Below are positions 23,561-35,234 of a DNA stretch of 64,000 nucleotides, one piece after another. The position numbers and the translations under genes are program-made. The stretch is taken from assembly GCA_032164245.1 (NCBI GenBank), contig JAVMKO010000002.1:62591840-62655839 (forward strand), written 5' to 3'. The notes under the pieces are model-generated. The model worked only from the letters and a program-made list of their open reading frames with translations, was not told the DNA's origin and did no database searches. Within the stretch, counting starts at the first letter, position 1. Each line of letters begins with the position of its first letter. Source of the DNA: Sternotherus odoratus. Lineage: Eukaryota; Chordata; Testudines; Kinosternidae.

Positions 23561-24017
23561 TCCGGAGTCACAGCGCGTCACGTACGAACGAGCCCTTGTG
23601 CTGGAACAGGAGTTCTTCCCGTCTTCGGAGTCATTGTTAGCTGGGCAATGACGTCACCCTCTTTCCCCTTGAACATTACCTCCCCTCAGCGACGGGTTTT
23701 GATCCAAGGGCCTCACAACCTGCCTCGTACAGAGGAATTAGTAAAGCTGTAGAATAGAGGCCCCACTGTGTAGTGACTTTCAGGTCAGATATGAATACAA
23801 GTTTTTGACTGTCTTAATATTTGTTTTCTAATTTGCATGTGCTCTCCTGCTCTCTCCCTCATTGGTAATGGTTTTGCTAATGTCAAAAATGTGCCACCTT
23901 GTATAAATGTTAGTAATTGTTTTGCTATAGAAGTACTTTGTCAATTCGATCTAATTATTTTGCAAAAAAATATAACCTGTTCTGGTGATATGTAATATCT
24001 GTGTGTGTGTGTGTTTA
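23561..24017. other. Unannotated stretch
   Basis: A transition from the CpG island to AT-rich DNA. A (GT)7 run sits at 24001-24014. Confidence 0.45.
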
Positions 24018-24019
24018 AA

Positions 24020-24152
24020 TTTCAGAGTAGCAGTCGTTTTAGTTTGTATTGCAAAAAGAACAGGAGTACTTGTGGCACCTTAGAGACTAACACATGTATT
24101 TAAGCATAAGCTTTTGTAGGCTAAAGCTCACTTTCTCAGATGCATAGAATGG
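24020..24152 (+). mobile_element. Penelope-like element terminal fragment
   Basis: The text 'ttcagagtagcagtcg', 'aagaacaggagtacttgtgg' and 'caccttagagactaacac' occurs, complemented, beside the GIY-YIG coding remnant at 25800-25840. It is therefore a terminal (pseudo-LTR-like) fragment of the same Penelope-type family. Confidence 0.75.
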
Positions 24153-24989
24153 TGTCACAGTTAGTAATCTAAAGAACAAGTCCCCACTAGTCCCTGCCCT
24201 GGCCTCTCCTTTACAAAATAACAGGAAGGACTTGCAAAAGAATAATGTAATTTGTCTTGCTTAAGCCTCTTTCTAACAGAGAGAATCGGCATAAAACAAC
24301 AACTTTTAATATGGAAATGGCCTTTAAGATACCAGCGCACCTTATATATAGAGCAGGATTTTAGCCAATTAAGTATTGACACAGCTTCCATTTCGGCCCT
24401 TCCTAGTCACACAAGTGTGACGTCAAATTGGCTATTTTATTGTCTCCCCTGCAACATGCTGAGGGAGAGATCCGAATTCTGCGTGTCCAGTGTCGTGTTG
24501 AAACCGAGTCTGATCAGCTCGAATCTTCCTCTCAGCTCCCCCCTTTCAAAGAGCTCCTAAGTTTGCCGGCCGTTATGCGTTGGTTTGTATTGTTTGTAAG
24601 TATTAATCATTACTAAATGTATCTTTGTATGCGGGTATTGTTTATAGTCATTTCTTAATTATTAGCCTTTTAGTTCTTTTTACTTATCAAGCATATTAAG
24701 TTTTTCCCTATTAATTGTAAATTGTGATAAGTTTACTTGTTTTCAATCTAAATTTTCTGCTGGTGTGTAAAGCAATTTTAAATAAAACATTATTGTTACT
24801 CCTCATTTCTGTGTCCATAATTTGCTTAGTGGTTCTTTCCTATCCTGGATTCTGAACTTACACGATATTGCCACAAAGCAGCCTGGTAAATAACAGCCTG
24901 CTGTTCACATTTACACCTACTCTCCGTGGCAATCCACAAATGGAACATATAGTAGGAAGATATAGACAGAGATCATGAAAAGGTGGAAA
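24153..24989. other. Unannotated stretch
   Basis: AT-rich. Two overlapping plus frames (24252-24616) show no motif and are probably chance. Confidence 0.4.
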
Positions 24990-25189
24990 TTGTCTAACCA
25001 ATTCTAAGAGGTTATTTAATTAAGATGAGCAGGAGGAAAAAAACTTTGATAGTGATAGTCAAGATAACCTATATCAGACAGTTAACAAAAAGGTGTGAGG
25101 ATACTTAACATGGGGAAATAGATTCAATTTGTGTAATGACCCAGCCACTCCCAGTCTCTATTCAAACCTAAATTAATGGTATCCAATTT

Positions 25190-25492
25190 TCAAATTAATT
25201 CCAGTTCAGCAGCTTCTCCTTGAAGCCCGTTTTTGAAGTTTTTCTGTTGTAAAATTGTCACCTTCAGGTCTGTTAGTGAGTGACCAGAGAGGTTGAAGTG
25301 TTCTACTGTTTTTTGAATGTTATGATTTCTGATGTCAGATTTGTGTCCATTTATTCTTTTGCGTAGAGACTGTCCAGTTTGGCCAATGTATATGGCAGCA
25401 GGGCATTGCTGGCACATGGCATGTATCACATTGATAGATGTGCAGGTGAATGAGCCCCTGATGGCATGTCTGATGTTGTTAGGTCCTTTCAT
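25190..25492 (-). pseudogene. GIY-YIG endonuclease domain of a Penelope-like element
   Basis: A 100-codon open frame reads MCQQCPAAIYIGQTGQSLRK then RINGHKSDIRNH. It has the GIY-YIG core (IYIGQTG), the following Arg (LRKRINGH) and a His/Asn-rich stretch. The GIY-YIG endonuclease joined to the C-terminus of an RT is the hallmark of Penelope-like elements, where it nicks target DNA for priming. The RT itself is absent, so this is a truncated, non-functional copy, although this piece is still open. Confidence 0.85.
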
Positions 25493-25515
25493 GGTGTTAC
25501 TTTGTTAGTCTCCAA

Positions 25516-25808
25516 GGGCTTGGCTACACTTGACATTTCAAAGCGCTGCCGTGGGAACGCGCCTGTGGTAGCACTTTCAAGTTCGAGTGGGGTTGTGCAT
25601 GAGCACTGGGAGAGGTCTCCCAGCACTCCTGGTAATCCACCTCCACGAGGGAATTAGCTCTGAGCACTGGGAGCAGGGTTCCCAGCGCTCAGAGCCTGTC
25701 TACACTAGTGCTGGAAAGTGCTCAAGACTTGCTCACTTAGGGGGGTGATTTTTGACACCTCTGAGCCAGCAAGTTAGAGCACTGTAAAATGTCAGAGTAG
25801 CCACACCC
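25516..25808. mobile_element. Harbinger-type MITE nested in the Penelope remnant
   Basis: The ends GGGCTTGGCTACACTTG and GAGTAGCCACACCC are inverted repeats. The flanks CAA (25513-25515) and AAA (25809-25811) are compatible with a decayed 3-bp TAA-type duplication. Excision in silico rejoins 'gttagtctc' to 'aaggtgccac', the uninterrupted Penelope text seen at 24080-24095 (complement). It is 293 bp and non-coding. Confidence 0.75.
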
Positions 25809-25840
25809 AAAGGTGCCACAAGTACTCCTCTTCTTTTTGT

Positions 25841-26059
25841 GTTTACATTGACAGATAAGCTATTTTCACTACATTAGTTAACAAAAATTATTACAACAGT
25901 GCCTGAACAGAATTTTTTTTTGTGAGGGAAGCCACTTAAAGTACTAGAACCTTGAAGATTTAATGTATTTTCCTTCCTAAGTGCTAATGTATTTTGAATC
26001 ACACTTTTCACCTCCCTAGACCTCCACACACAATCCTCATATAGCCCTCTTATTTGAGC
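25841..26059. other. Unannotated spacer
   Basis: AT-rich. Nothing was recognised. Confidence 0.5.
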
Positions 26060-26380
26060 TATAGTGGTAAGAGCAGTTTGGGGGGGCCTGTCAGGGGGCA
26101 GGGGTGTGGCTAGGGGTCAGGAAAGGCAGGAAGCTGAGGAGTCCCAGGGATCTGGGGGAAGGGGTTTGGATTAGGGCCAGGGCCGTCAGGGGACATCTAG
26201 GGGGTAGGGTCCTGGAGGGGCAGTTAGGGTAGGGGGGGGTCCCAGGCGGGGGCAGTCAGGGGACAAGGAGCAGGAGGGTTGGAGGTTTAAGGGGGGCAAT
26301 CGGTGGGGGTGGGTGGGATGGAATGGATGGCAGTGGGGCAGGACTAAGGTGGGGCTCCCTGGCTGCACACCCTAATGAAA
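26060..26380. repeat. G-rich degenerate tandem sequence
   Basis: The phrases GTCAGGGGACA and GGGGGCA recur irregularly with GGGG runs, and a similar text occurs at 35235-35360. The right end 'gcacaccctaatg' may be a decayed transposon terminus, but no partner is seen. Confidence 0.5.
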
Positions 26381-26908
26381 TGTGCTGCACATGCTTATGT
26401 TTAGGAGAATTAATATTAGGCACTCAGGTTTGAAAATGGTCACCCTTGCATCAAAATAATGAGATTCCCTCCCTTCCACCCAAATAGGGCTTGTCCAACT
26501 GTTCGGAACCCATTCATAATGCTCCAAGCTGCTTAAGGCTCAGCACTTAACAGGATCGGGTTCTCATGTGCACATCTCCTTCCTCTATCACCCATAACCT
26601 GAAAATTCGAAGCAGCTGTCTCTATTACAAGTCTAATACGTGCAAGGTTTCAAACAATATTTGAAAGTGATTGTTTCTGTTCTGCTTTTGCAGATTTTCT
26701 CATCTGCTCAGGCTACACATGAAAATTAATTGACATTGTGTGCAATTCTTTAGCTCCACTACTTATGTCAGCACACGTAACACTTGAGTCTGATCCTGCC
26801 CATCATGACTCCTCACACACCTTCAGCGGGATTCTGTATAGGCAGAAGGGTCTGTGCTAAGGATACCTTGTAGGATTGCGGATTAATATAAGCACACTGA
26901 CAATACTA
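26381..26908. other. Unannotated stretch
   Basis: No gene or repeat was recognised. Confidence 0.45.
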
Positions 26909-27045
26909 CCCTGTTTCCCCGAAAGTAAGACATCCCCCGAAAATAAGACGTACTTCCAATTTTGCCTCTCGCTGTAATATAATGTAATGTAATTTTGGGA
27001 GCAAAAATTAATATAAGACACTGTCTTATTTTCGGGGAAACACGG
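26909..27045. mobile_element. Mariner-type MITE
   Basis: The ends CCCTGTTTCCCCGAAAGTAA and TTATTTTCGGGGAAACACGG are inverted repeats of about 20 bp. They are flanked by TA (26907-26908 and 27046-27047), the Tc1/mariner target duplication. The element is 137 bp and non-coding. Confidence 0.85.
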
Positions 27046-27125
27046 TAGTTGAGTGGAAGGGTCATTATGCTACAGGCCAAAATAGGAGTTGAGTATTTTG
27101 CAGTGTTATATGTGAATACATTATA

Positions 27126-28163
27126 CAGAAGCTCCTCACTTAACATTGTAGTTATGTTCCTGAAAAATGCAACTTTAAGCAAAACAATGTTAAGTGAATC
27201 CAGTTTCCCCATAAGAATTAATGTAAATGAGGGGGCTTAGGTTCCAGGGGAAAAAATTCACTAGACAAAAGACTATTATATAGACACCCCCCCCCCCAGA
27301 GTATAAGTTTAAAAAAAAAAAACCAAACAAAATTTAATACTGGTACACCGTGATAGAGGACTCTGGAGATCTACAGTTGGTGGCCCATACCCTGATTGGA
27401 GTGACTGGCATAACTAACTAACCTAACCACACACCGTGATGTTGATTGTGAAGCTTGGCTGAGGTGGAGGAGTCAGAGGGTGGGATATTTCCCAGGGAAT
27501 GCCTTACTGCTAAATGAACTAGCAATTGGCTGAGCCCTCAAGGGTTAACTCTCACACTCTACAAAGCACAGGAAAGGAAGGAGAGCAGACAGAGTGAATG
27601 TGTGTGTGATTCCCCTTTAAGTATGGTGACTTAAGTACACTGCCTTGTTAATTAGATCAGCTTGCAGAGACCAGCTGCTGCCAGCCAGCTCCCTCCCTTG
27701 TGTCCCCCCTGCTCTATGGAAGATGGGGTAAGCACGGTGCAGGAGCAGGGGGGGAGGAGGACACCCTGACATTAGCCCCCCTTTCTCTCCTTCCCCCTCC
27801 TCTCACACAGCAAGTAGGAGTTTCAGGGAGCACCTCCAAGGTAGAGGGCAGTGGGGGGGGGAGGGACAGCTGAACTGCTGGCAATTGATAGCCTGCTGGG
27901 CAGCTGCTGCACAGGGAACTTAAGGGAGCAGGCAGCTGATAAGGGGGAAACTAATAGGAGGGCTACCAGTCCACCTGGTTCTAAGCCTCCACCAGCTAGC
28001 TGCAACAGACTGCTTTTCCTGCAAGCAGCGGACAGAGCAAGCAGCTGCCACACAACGTTGGAAGGGAACACTGCACAACTTTAAATGAGCATGTTCCCTA
28101 ATTGATCAGCAATGTAACAATGAAACAATGTTAACCAGGATTACTTTAAGTGAGGAGTTCCTG
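27126..28163. mobile_element. Tigger-like non-autonomous element, about 1 kb
   Basis: The ends CAGAAGCTCCTCACTTAAC and TTAAGTGAGGAGTTCCTG are inverted and flanked by TA (27124-27125 and 28164-28165). The CAG...CTG ends with a TA target fit Tigger/pogo. The interior mixes AT-rich and GC-rich sequence with C and G runs (C12 near 27287, G10 near 27854). No transposase frame was found. Confidence 0.82.
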
Positions 28164-28719
28164 TAGTCTATATGATGCTCTACCTTAAAAGAGCAATTTT
28201 AAGGAAAGCATGGAAAAGAGAAGAGAGGAGGCATTGGCAAGGGAGGGCCCACTTCTCATTTACCTTCAGAACCCTTTACCAATTTTCACTCAATTTAAGG
28301 CCACTTTTACACCATTCTAGCATCCCACAATTCACAGAGCCCAGCAGCTGGACAAAGCACAATAGGATACTTGCCCAGAATGCTGAGCACTTATTTCTAA
28401 ATAAGTCCGTGCTGTTTGTACACACTGATTCAGAGGGAAGTGGGTAAAAAGCCAGCTGTGTGAATGCAATTGCTTTGGAATAGTTATAATGCAACAGTTG
28501 TGCACACAATCTTAATCTACAAAAGCCACACCATGTGGATAAAGCCTTTGTATAAATGAGGATCAGGTCCATAATCATGAGAGGAGTCCCAGGCAATGAG
28601 ACCGAATGAAAGAAGGTGCATAGATGAGAATGCTAAAAGGATGTGAAGCAGGCATAGCAGATACCACAGAGGGTAGCCTGATGTTATGCTCTTTGGCAGG
28701 GCATAGGGGGGCATAAGAA
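28164..28719. other. Unannotated stretch
   Basis: No recognised gene. The open frames on both strands lack motifs. Confidence 0.4.
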
Positions 28720-29960
28720 GCAGGAAGACTACTAAACCATCAGTGGGGCAACTGGATGATCGAGATGCTAAAGGAGCACTCAAGGACGATAAGGCCATTA
28801 CGGAGAAACCAAATGAATTCTTTGCATTGGTCTTCTCCCTCACATCCTTCGCCATGATTCCCAAACCTGAGCTATTCTTTTTAGGTGACAAATCTGAGGA
28901 ACTGTCCTAAATTGAGTTGTCATTAGAGGTGGTTTTGGAACAGATTGATCAACTAAACACTGAGAAGTCACCAGGATCAGATGGAATTCACCCAAGAGTT
29001 CTGAAGGAACTCAAAGGTGAAATTTCAGGACTAACTATAGTCTGTAACCTATCATTTAAATCAGCTTCTGTATTGAATCACTGGAGGATAGCTAATATGA
29101 TGCTAACTTTTTTTTTTTTAAAAAAAAGGGCACCAGAGGTGATCCTGGCAATTACAGGAAGATAAGCCTGACTTCAGTACTGAGCAAACTGGTTGAAACT
29201 AGAGTCAAGAACAAAAAAAGTGTCAGACACATAGATAACAAATTGTTAGGGGGGGGGGGGGGGAGAACAGTAAACATGTTTTTTACAAAGGGAAATCATG
29301 CCTCAACAATCTGCTAGCATTCTTTGAGGGGGTTTACAAGCATGGGGACAAAGGGGATTCAGTGGATATAGCCTGCTTAGATTTTTCAGAAAGCCTTTGA
29401 CAAGGTCCCTCACGAAAGACACTTAAGCAAAGTAAGCTGTCATGGGATAAGAGGGAAGGTCTTCTTATGGATTGGAAACAAAAATGGATTACAAGAGAGG
29501 AAACCAAGGGGAGGGATAAATGGCCAGTTTTCCGACTGGATAGAGGTAAATGGTGGTGTCCCCCAGGAGACTGTACTTGGCCCAGTCCTATTTAACTTTC
29601 ATAAATGATCTAGAAAAGGGTAAACAGTGAGGTGACAAAATTTGGAAGTGATACAAAACTACTCAAGGTAGTTAAATCCCAGACAGACTGTGAAGAACCA
29701 CAAAAGCATCTCTCAAAACTGGGTGAGTGGGCAAACAAAAATGACAGATGAAATTCAATGTGGATATATGCAAAGTAATCTACATTGAAAAACATAATCC
29801 CATCTGTACATATAAAATGATGGGGTCTAAAGGAGCTGTTACCACTCGAGAGATCTTGGAGTCATTGTGTATAGTTCTCTAAAAACAACCATCCATTCAA
29901 TATGCAGCAGCAGCCAAAATAGCCATAAGGATAGACAATAAGGCAGAAAATATCACATTG
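28720..29960 (+). mobile_element. CR1 LINE reverse transcriptase pseudogene
   Basis: Plus-strand fragments in shifting frames read EQIDQLNTEKSPGSDGIHPR, then GNYRKISLTSVLSKLVET-like text, NGQFSDWIEVNGGVPQE-like text and FGSDTKLLKV-like text. These are the CR1 RT domains in order: fingers, motif B (VPQ) and the FxDDT-type catalytic motif, which is mutated here. A T/A homopolymer at 29109-29128 and G15 at 29249-29263 disrupt the frame. The copy lacks a 3' tail and abuts an inverted CR1 at 29961. Confidence 0.85.
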
Positions 29961-31495
29961 CTAATAAGCATTGACAGACCTAGCCTCCATGAATTTATCA
30001 GTAGTTTTGGCCTTCACAAAATCCCCCAGCAACAAGTTCTGCAGGCTGACTACACAGTGTATGAGGAAGTGTAGTAGATCAGCACTCACTAGCATAGCAC
30101 CTGCTGCTGGTCATCTGGGAAATGCTCTTTTCCAGACTCAGAGCACCCTCTGCTAGCCAGTGTCTCACTGGATTCAGACCACCATGTCCCTCAGACCCTG
30201 GTGCCCTTTATCTTAGGGGTCTGCCCTAACAGTACCACCACACTCTGGATCTCCCCTCCCAGGGGAACCCAAAGCCCTCTAGGCCCACCTTGCCTCAATG
30301 GCTACTGCCAGTTGTCTTCTAGCCAGCCCCCTTTCACAGGGGCAAACTGCAGTCTGTAATGGCCACTCATCACTGGCAAGGGGGTCGGACCAGCTGCCTT
30401 TCCCTGCAGCCCCAGTACCTCCCTAGGCCTTTACCAAAGCCTCAGCCTGGGGAATAATTGCAAGGCTGAATGAAGCTCACCAGCTCTGCTCACCCTTCCC
30501 TCACATTGCTCTGCTTCCAGTATCCTGTGCTCCTAGACAGCTAGGCCCTTCTCTCTCCACAGCTAAAGAAAGAGACACAGCTCCTCCCTTAGCCCTTTAT
30601 CAGGGTCTTCTGTGGCCTGATTAGGTGTGACCACAGCTGTGGCCCCTTCCCCAATCAGCATACCCTATTTTCCCCAGGAGCGGGATATCTGCCTCATTAG
30701 GAGAAGTATTTGCTTTTGTTTGTTTAAAATCTGCTGCCTATTAATTTCATTGGGTGACCCCTGTTCTTGTGTTATGTGAAGAAGTAAATAACCCTTTATT
30801 CCATTTCTTCACACAATTCATGATTTTAAAGACTTCTATAATATTTCCTCTTAGTCGTCTCTTTTCCCAAGCTGAAAAGTCCCAGTCTTTTTAATCTCTG
30901 CTCATATGGAAATGGTTACATACCCCTAATCATTTTTGTTCCCATTCTCTGTATCTTTTCCAATTCTAATATATCTTTTTTGAGATGGGGTGACTAGAAC
31001 TGAACATGGTATTCATGAGCATAACATACCATGGATGTATATAGTGGCATTGTGATGTTTTCTGTCTTAATATCTATACCTTTCTTTTTGATTCCTAACA
31101 CTCAGTTAGCTTTTTTTTAAAAACTGCTGCTACATATTGAGCTGATGTTTTCAAAATATTATCCACAGTGACTCCAAGATCTCTTTCTTAAGTGGTAACA
31201 GCTATTTTGGATCCCATCATTTTGTATTATAGTTGGGATTATGTTTTCCATTGTGCATTACTTTGCATTTACGACCATTGGATTTCATCTGCCATTTTGT
31301 TGCCCAGTCACCCACTTTTGTGAGATCCCTTTGTAACTCTTCACAGTTTGCTTTGGACTTTACTGTCTTGTGTAATTTTGTTTCACCTCACTGTTTACCC
31401 CTTTTTCCAATATGTTGAGCGGTACTAGTCCAAGTACAGATTCCTGGGAGACAGCACTGTTTACCTCTCTCTAGTCTGAAAATTGAAAATCAGAT
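29961..31495 (-). mobile_element. CR1 LINE, minus strand, split by a solo LTR
   Basis: Minus-orientation CR1 RT C-terminal half in two blocks, 29961-30069 and 30702-31495. Landmark texts 'ttggccttcacaaaatcc', 'cctgctgcctattaatttc'-type and 'catctgccattttgttgcc' match the CR1 at 12701-14790. Removing the LTR rejoins 'gaggaag' to 'tatttgctttt' in the CR1 consensus order. It is a pseudogene. Confidence 0.88.
30070..30701 (+). mobile_element. Solo LTR (family A), old copy nested in CR1
   Basis: It starts TGTAGTAGATCAGCACTC and shares 'ctgctggtc', 'ctctgggagcaccctctgc'-like and 'gcaaactgcagt' blocks with the LTR at 59704-60353. The right end is mutated (CTCATTAGG where CCCACTACA is expected). The flanks GGAAG (30065-30069) and AGAAG (30702-30706) fit a 5-bp duplication with one change. 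No internal retroviral genes are present. Confidence 0.75.
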
Positions 31496-32160
31496 TATGA
31501 TAAATGAAGGCACCCAGCCAGCCAGTTAGCTATAACCCCCCTGTTATTAGCTGCTCTCTACTTGCTTTACCTGTAAAGAGTTAAAAAGTCCATCAGTAAA
31601 AGGACGAGAGTGGGCATCTGACCAAAAGAGCCAATGGGAAGGCTAGACATTTTTTTATATTGGGAAAAAAAACCTTCCCTTTTGCCTGTCCGTGTTGTTC
31701 TCCCAGGGAGAGAGACAGGTCTGGAACTATGCTGTAAAAAGCTTTGGGCTAGGTATGAAAAAGCAGCAGATCATACCTAGGAATCACTTATTTGAAACCC
31801 CAGATATGTAAGTAGATCAGGAAATGTCCAGGAAGATGTAATTAGATTTCTCTCTTTTATTTCTTTATGGTTTGTGTACTCCTCTGTGCTAATCCCAGGT
31901 GCTTTTGTTTTGCTTGTAACCTTTAAACTGGACCTCAAGAAGCTATCTTGATGCTTAATCCTTATAATTGTTTTTTTTTAACTAGAAAAAACCCTAAGTT
32001 AGAGAATGTATTTTCTTTCTTTTTGTTTTTACTAAACTTTATCATTTCTAAGAATAGGATTGGATTTTTGTGTCCCTAAGAGGTTTGTGCATGTGTTGTT
32101 TAATTAGCTGATGGCAACAGCTGACTTTGTTTTCAATGACACTACCTGTGGAGTAAAGTA
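31496..32160 (+). repeat. Possible LTR-type repeat fragment
   Basis: The texture (short direct blocks 'ggtgcttttgttttgcttgt', 'aagaataggattggattttt', pyrimidine tracts) resembles retroelement LTR or leader DNA. I see no TG...CA ends or target duplication. The call is weak. Confidence 0.3.
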
Positions 32161-33420
32161 TTCCTCACTTTGAGAATGGGTATTTCAGTCTGGCCCAGAG
32201 TGACTGATTTCAGTTTGAAGTGTGCATGCAAAGCCAGAAAAAGTTTAAATCAAATGGAGGATCAGATTTAGGAAGAATGTTAGATTGATACCACTCAGAA
32301 AGTGCCTTGCTGTGGAAGAGTTGAAAACAGATGTGTGAATGTTGCCTGAGTGGTGTACAAATACCTACTTATGGACCAAGAGCCTGGTGTACCATGGCTT
32401 TATTCCAATTTCACATAGGTAAGTTACATAGATTTCAGGGAAAACAATTATTTAAGTGGAAATACACTAGCATAAAACTGGAATCAGACTGCTGTAAATC
32501 AGGGCTCAAGGGAGCAAACTGAAGCATAGTATTGTCTGAAGGGTGTCAGCCTTGACAATTTACAGCCCAGAGATTTCAGGGTGTTTTATAGCCCTCAGAA
32601 CTTGCAACCCATAGATTTAATAGCCAGAAGCTAAGATCACAAACAGGCACATTTGGAGGCAGGTGCAATCTGCAAAAGGTGGGCTGTTTCCTGCTGACTT
32701 TGCCACTTACTGTACATTGCCTCCTCCGTCCTCCTTCTGCTGCTGTCCTCCTTGCATCTCCTGGATCAGCTGTGTGTGCTGTGTGAATGGAGGGCCCCAT
32801 GCACCTTCCCAGTTCACAGGGCCACTGTGTGCCAAATAGGGGTAAGCCCGAGCCAGATCAGCCCCAGCTTTGCAGCCCCTGCCAGGCTTCAAAGGAGTGA
32901 TTTTGTTTTTCTGAGCATTGCCCCCATGTTGGCTCTCTCTAAGCACAGCTCATGTTGGCAGCTGAAGCACAGTGGAGGGGATGCCCTCTGAGTTAAGGAT
33001 GGCAGACCAGGATTTCATTTCTCTTCCCCCCCCCCCCTCACATCCACTTATTGTGTGTGGTATCTGCAGCCTCTTTGCTGGAGGTGCCCTGATTTCACAC
33101 AGCAAGAGACAGCAGCTGAGGATCAGGTTCTCAGTCTCTGTAAAAGCCTCTGTGCTGGAGATGTCCTCATTGCTCCCACGCTGAGCATCTAACCTATTCT
33201 TTGCTGGAGCTGTCCGTATTTTACACCCACCCAGTCACCCTCCCCTCTGTTCCAGAAGTCGTTTATTTTCCACCCTCAGACTGCGTGTGTCATCCTCTCT
33301 GCTGATACTGTTCCCCAACCTCCTCTCCCACTGCATGTAGTGCATCCTCTGTGTCAGGTGCACCCTTATTTCTCCCACCTGCTGTGGGTGTAAAGTAAAG
33401 GTAAATTTTTCACACAGTGT
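32161..33420. other. Unannotated stretch
   Basis: No supported gene. 32690-33360 is richer in GC and pyrimidines and holds C11 near 33027. The open frames there are unsupported. Confidence 0.4.
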
Positions 33421-33610
33421 TGCCTAAAGCACCTAACTCCATCCTTAGGAACTTGTGTAAAAGTAGCCTCATTTATGGAAGTCCTGGGCAGTCACCTCCT
33501 CCCCCCCCAGAAGTGAATGGGAGCTGCAAGTGCTCAACACCTCTAAAAATCAAGCCATTTTACATAGGTGCCTGGATATGTAGTTAGGTGCCTTACTTAG
33601 TGAACCACAC
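33421..33610. repeat. Old amniote-type interspersed repeat
   Basis: The phrases 'gaatgggagctgcaagtgct', 'caacacctctaaaaatcaag' and 'aggtgcctggatat' relate to the segments at 11180-11375 and 58700-58845. The class is unknown. Confidence 0.5.
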
Positions 33611-33778
33611 TTGGATATTTTGGTTTTCATGTTTTAACTTGAGTTGGCCTTAATGTATCTAAAATATCCGTCATTCTCCTATCTCTGTGGCACCTAGGCT
33701 CCAAGTGTCTATGAAACCAAGCTACAAATAGAGTTAGTTTCATTGAGATACGTGTTCATTAGTCCTTTCATTAACTAA

Positions 33779-34572
33779 GGGTATGTCTACACTGGCAGAG
33801 TTACAGTGCTGTCCAGAGAGCGCTGAAGGGAAACTGCTGTGTGTGTTCACACTGTCAGCTGCCTGCGCAATAACGTGTTTACATTTGTGGCACTTGCAGT
33901 GGTATTTAGAGCGGTGCACTCTGAGAAGCTATCCCATAGAACATCTCTTCCTCTTCTGCCGCTAAGAGTTGTGGGAAGGCAGAAGGGGTTACAGGGCATC
34001 CTGGGTCCTGTCCCAATGCCCTGTGATGCATTGCTTTGTGTCCCAGCAATCCCTGTGCTTCCGTCTGCATTTGGTGCCATCTTTCAATAATTTGTATACT
34101 GCATGCTCTGCTCTGTCTTTTTGATCTGCAGGTGTGGATCCCACACTGTTGACCAATATGCTGCTCGCTCACACTAACACGTGGCAGTGGAGTTATTCCT
34201 TAAACTACAAAGGCAAGAGGAGTGCGACATTGAACTTGCAACGCATAGTAACCATGACAGATGCTTGTGGCATTCACAGAGGTGCTGACCACAGTGGAAC
34301 GCCACTTTTTGGTTCGGGAAACAAGTGCTGAGTGGTGGGATCACATGGTCATGCTTGTCTGGGATGACGAGCCGTGGCTACAGAACTTTTGGCTGAGGAA
34401 AGCCACATTCATGGGATTGTGTGATGAGCTCACTCCAGCCCTGCGGCGCAAGGACACAATGCTTCAACTGCACAGTTTCTGTGCAGTAAGTGGCTTGGCA
34501 GTGTGTACACTTCGGGAGTTACAACACAGAAAGCTGCTTGACTGTGCAGAACTTGCCAGTGTAAACAAGGCC
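33779..34572 (+). mobile_element. PIF/Harbinger element, internally deleted
   Basis: The ends GGGTATGTCTACACTGGCA and TTGCCAGTGTAAACAAGGCC are flanked by perfect TAA (33776-33778 and 34573-34575), a TWA duplication. The right 95 bp is the complement of the left end of the Harbinger at 16547. The interior keeps the 5' part of a transposase gene and loses the catalytic part. Confidence 0.88.
34261..34460 (+). pseudogene. Harbinger transposase N-terminal fragment
   Basis: The frame reads VERHFLVRETSAEWWDHMVM, then VWDDEPWLQNFWLRKATFMG and LCDELTPALRRKDT. This is the conserved N-terminal region of Harbinger transposases before the DDE core. After it the frame runs into the element's terminal repeat (an artificial C-terminus ending at 34575). 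The catalytic residues are absent. Confidence 0.8.
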
Positions 34573-34575
34573 TAA

Positions 34576-35234
34576 GACTAACTGCCAATATGTAACATAG
34601 AGTAGCTATATTATTTTTAGTGTGGCAATAGTTTGTTTTTCTCAGTACAGACTACAGGATGACACACAACCCCGAACCCCAGGAATTTACCATCTATGTG
34701 TGTATAGTATTTAACATTAAGAATTGATTAGTATGTGGATATCTAAGAATTTGATAATGTTAGCAAGAAAACAAGTACACATTTTATAATATTTCCACTG
34801 GTTTTATTTATTTCTCCCAAGAAAGGAAAGGTCCGGATGGGTTAATATGTGCAGATTGCATCAGTCACCTGTGTGATCTAGAGCTTTCTCTCAGCCGTGG
34901 GAGTTAGAATAGGAACTTTAGTCTTACCAAACATGGATTTGCAGCAGCTGTATAAGATTTATGTAGAACATTATGGCAGCCTCCAGAGAAGGCAGAGTGC
35001 ATCAAAAACACATCCCAATGGACATTTACTTCTTTGCTTGCAATGTGACGCTACAGTTGCCTACTTAGGAAAAATCAAGCAGCTGCTCTACCTATTGCCT
35101 GTTCTGTTCCAAGAAAAGTTTAAAATGTTTTAAAACTGTGTGAGTTCTTAAACATTTCTTGGAGGTGAAGAAACCAAGAGACATCCCTGTCTTCTCTGCT
35201 TAATGTTGTAGTTTTGTGACTATCTCATGTTCAG
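34576..35234. other. Unannotated stretch
   Basis: The frame 34897-35133 (79 codons) has no family motif. I see no repeat ends. Confidence 0.4.

Larger units (their letters stand above)
24990..25840 (-). mobile_element. Penelope-like retroelement remnant, split by a MITE
   Basis: A minus-strand 3' coding end plus flank of a Penelope-like element. It contains the endonuclease domain (25190-25492) and, past an inserted Harbinger MITE (25516-25808), the terminal text 'ggtgccacaagtactcct'. The interior toward 24990 is non-coding and decayed. Confidence 0.8.

Noticed and set aside
22835..23651. Frames of 100-173 codons across the CpG island
   Set aside because: GC-driven low-complexity translations on both strands; only the short ATG-to-donor piece was kept, as a weak candidate.
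28720..31495. Twin-priming product of one CR1
   Set aside because: The two opposite arms share overlapping RT regions instead of adjacent ones, so two events fit better.
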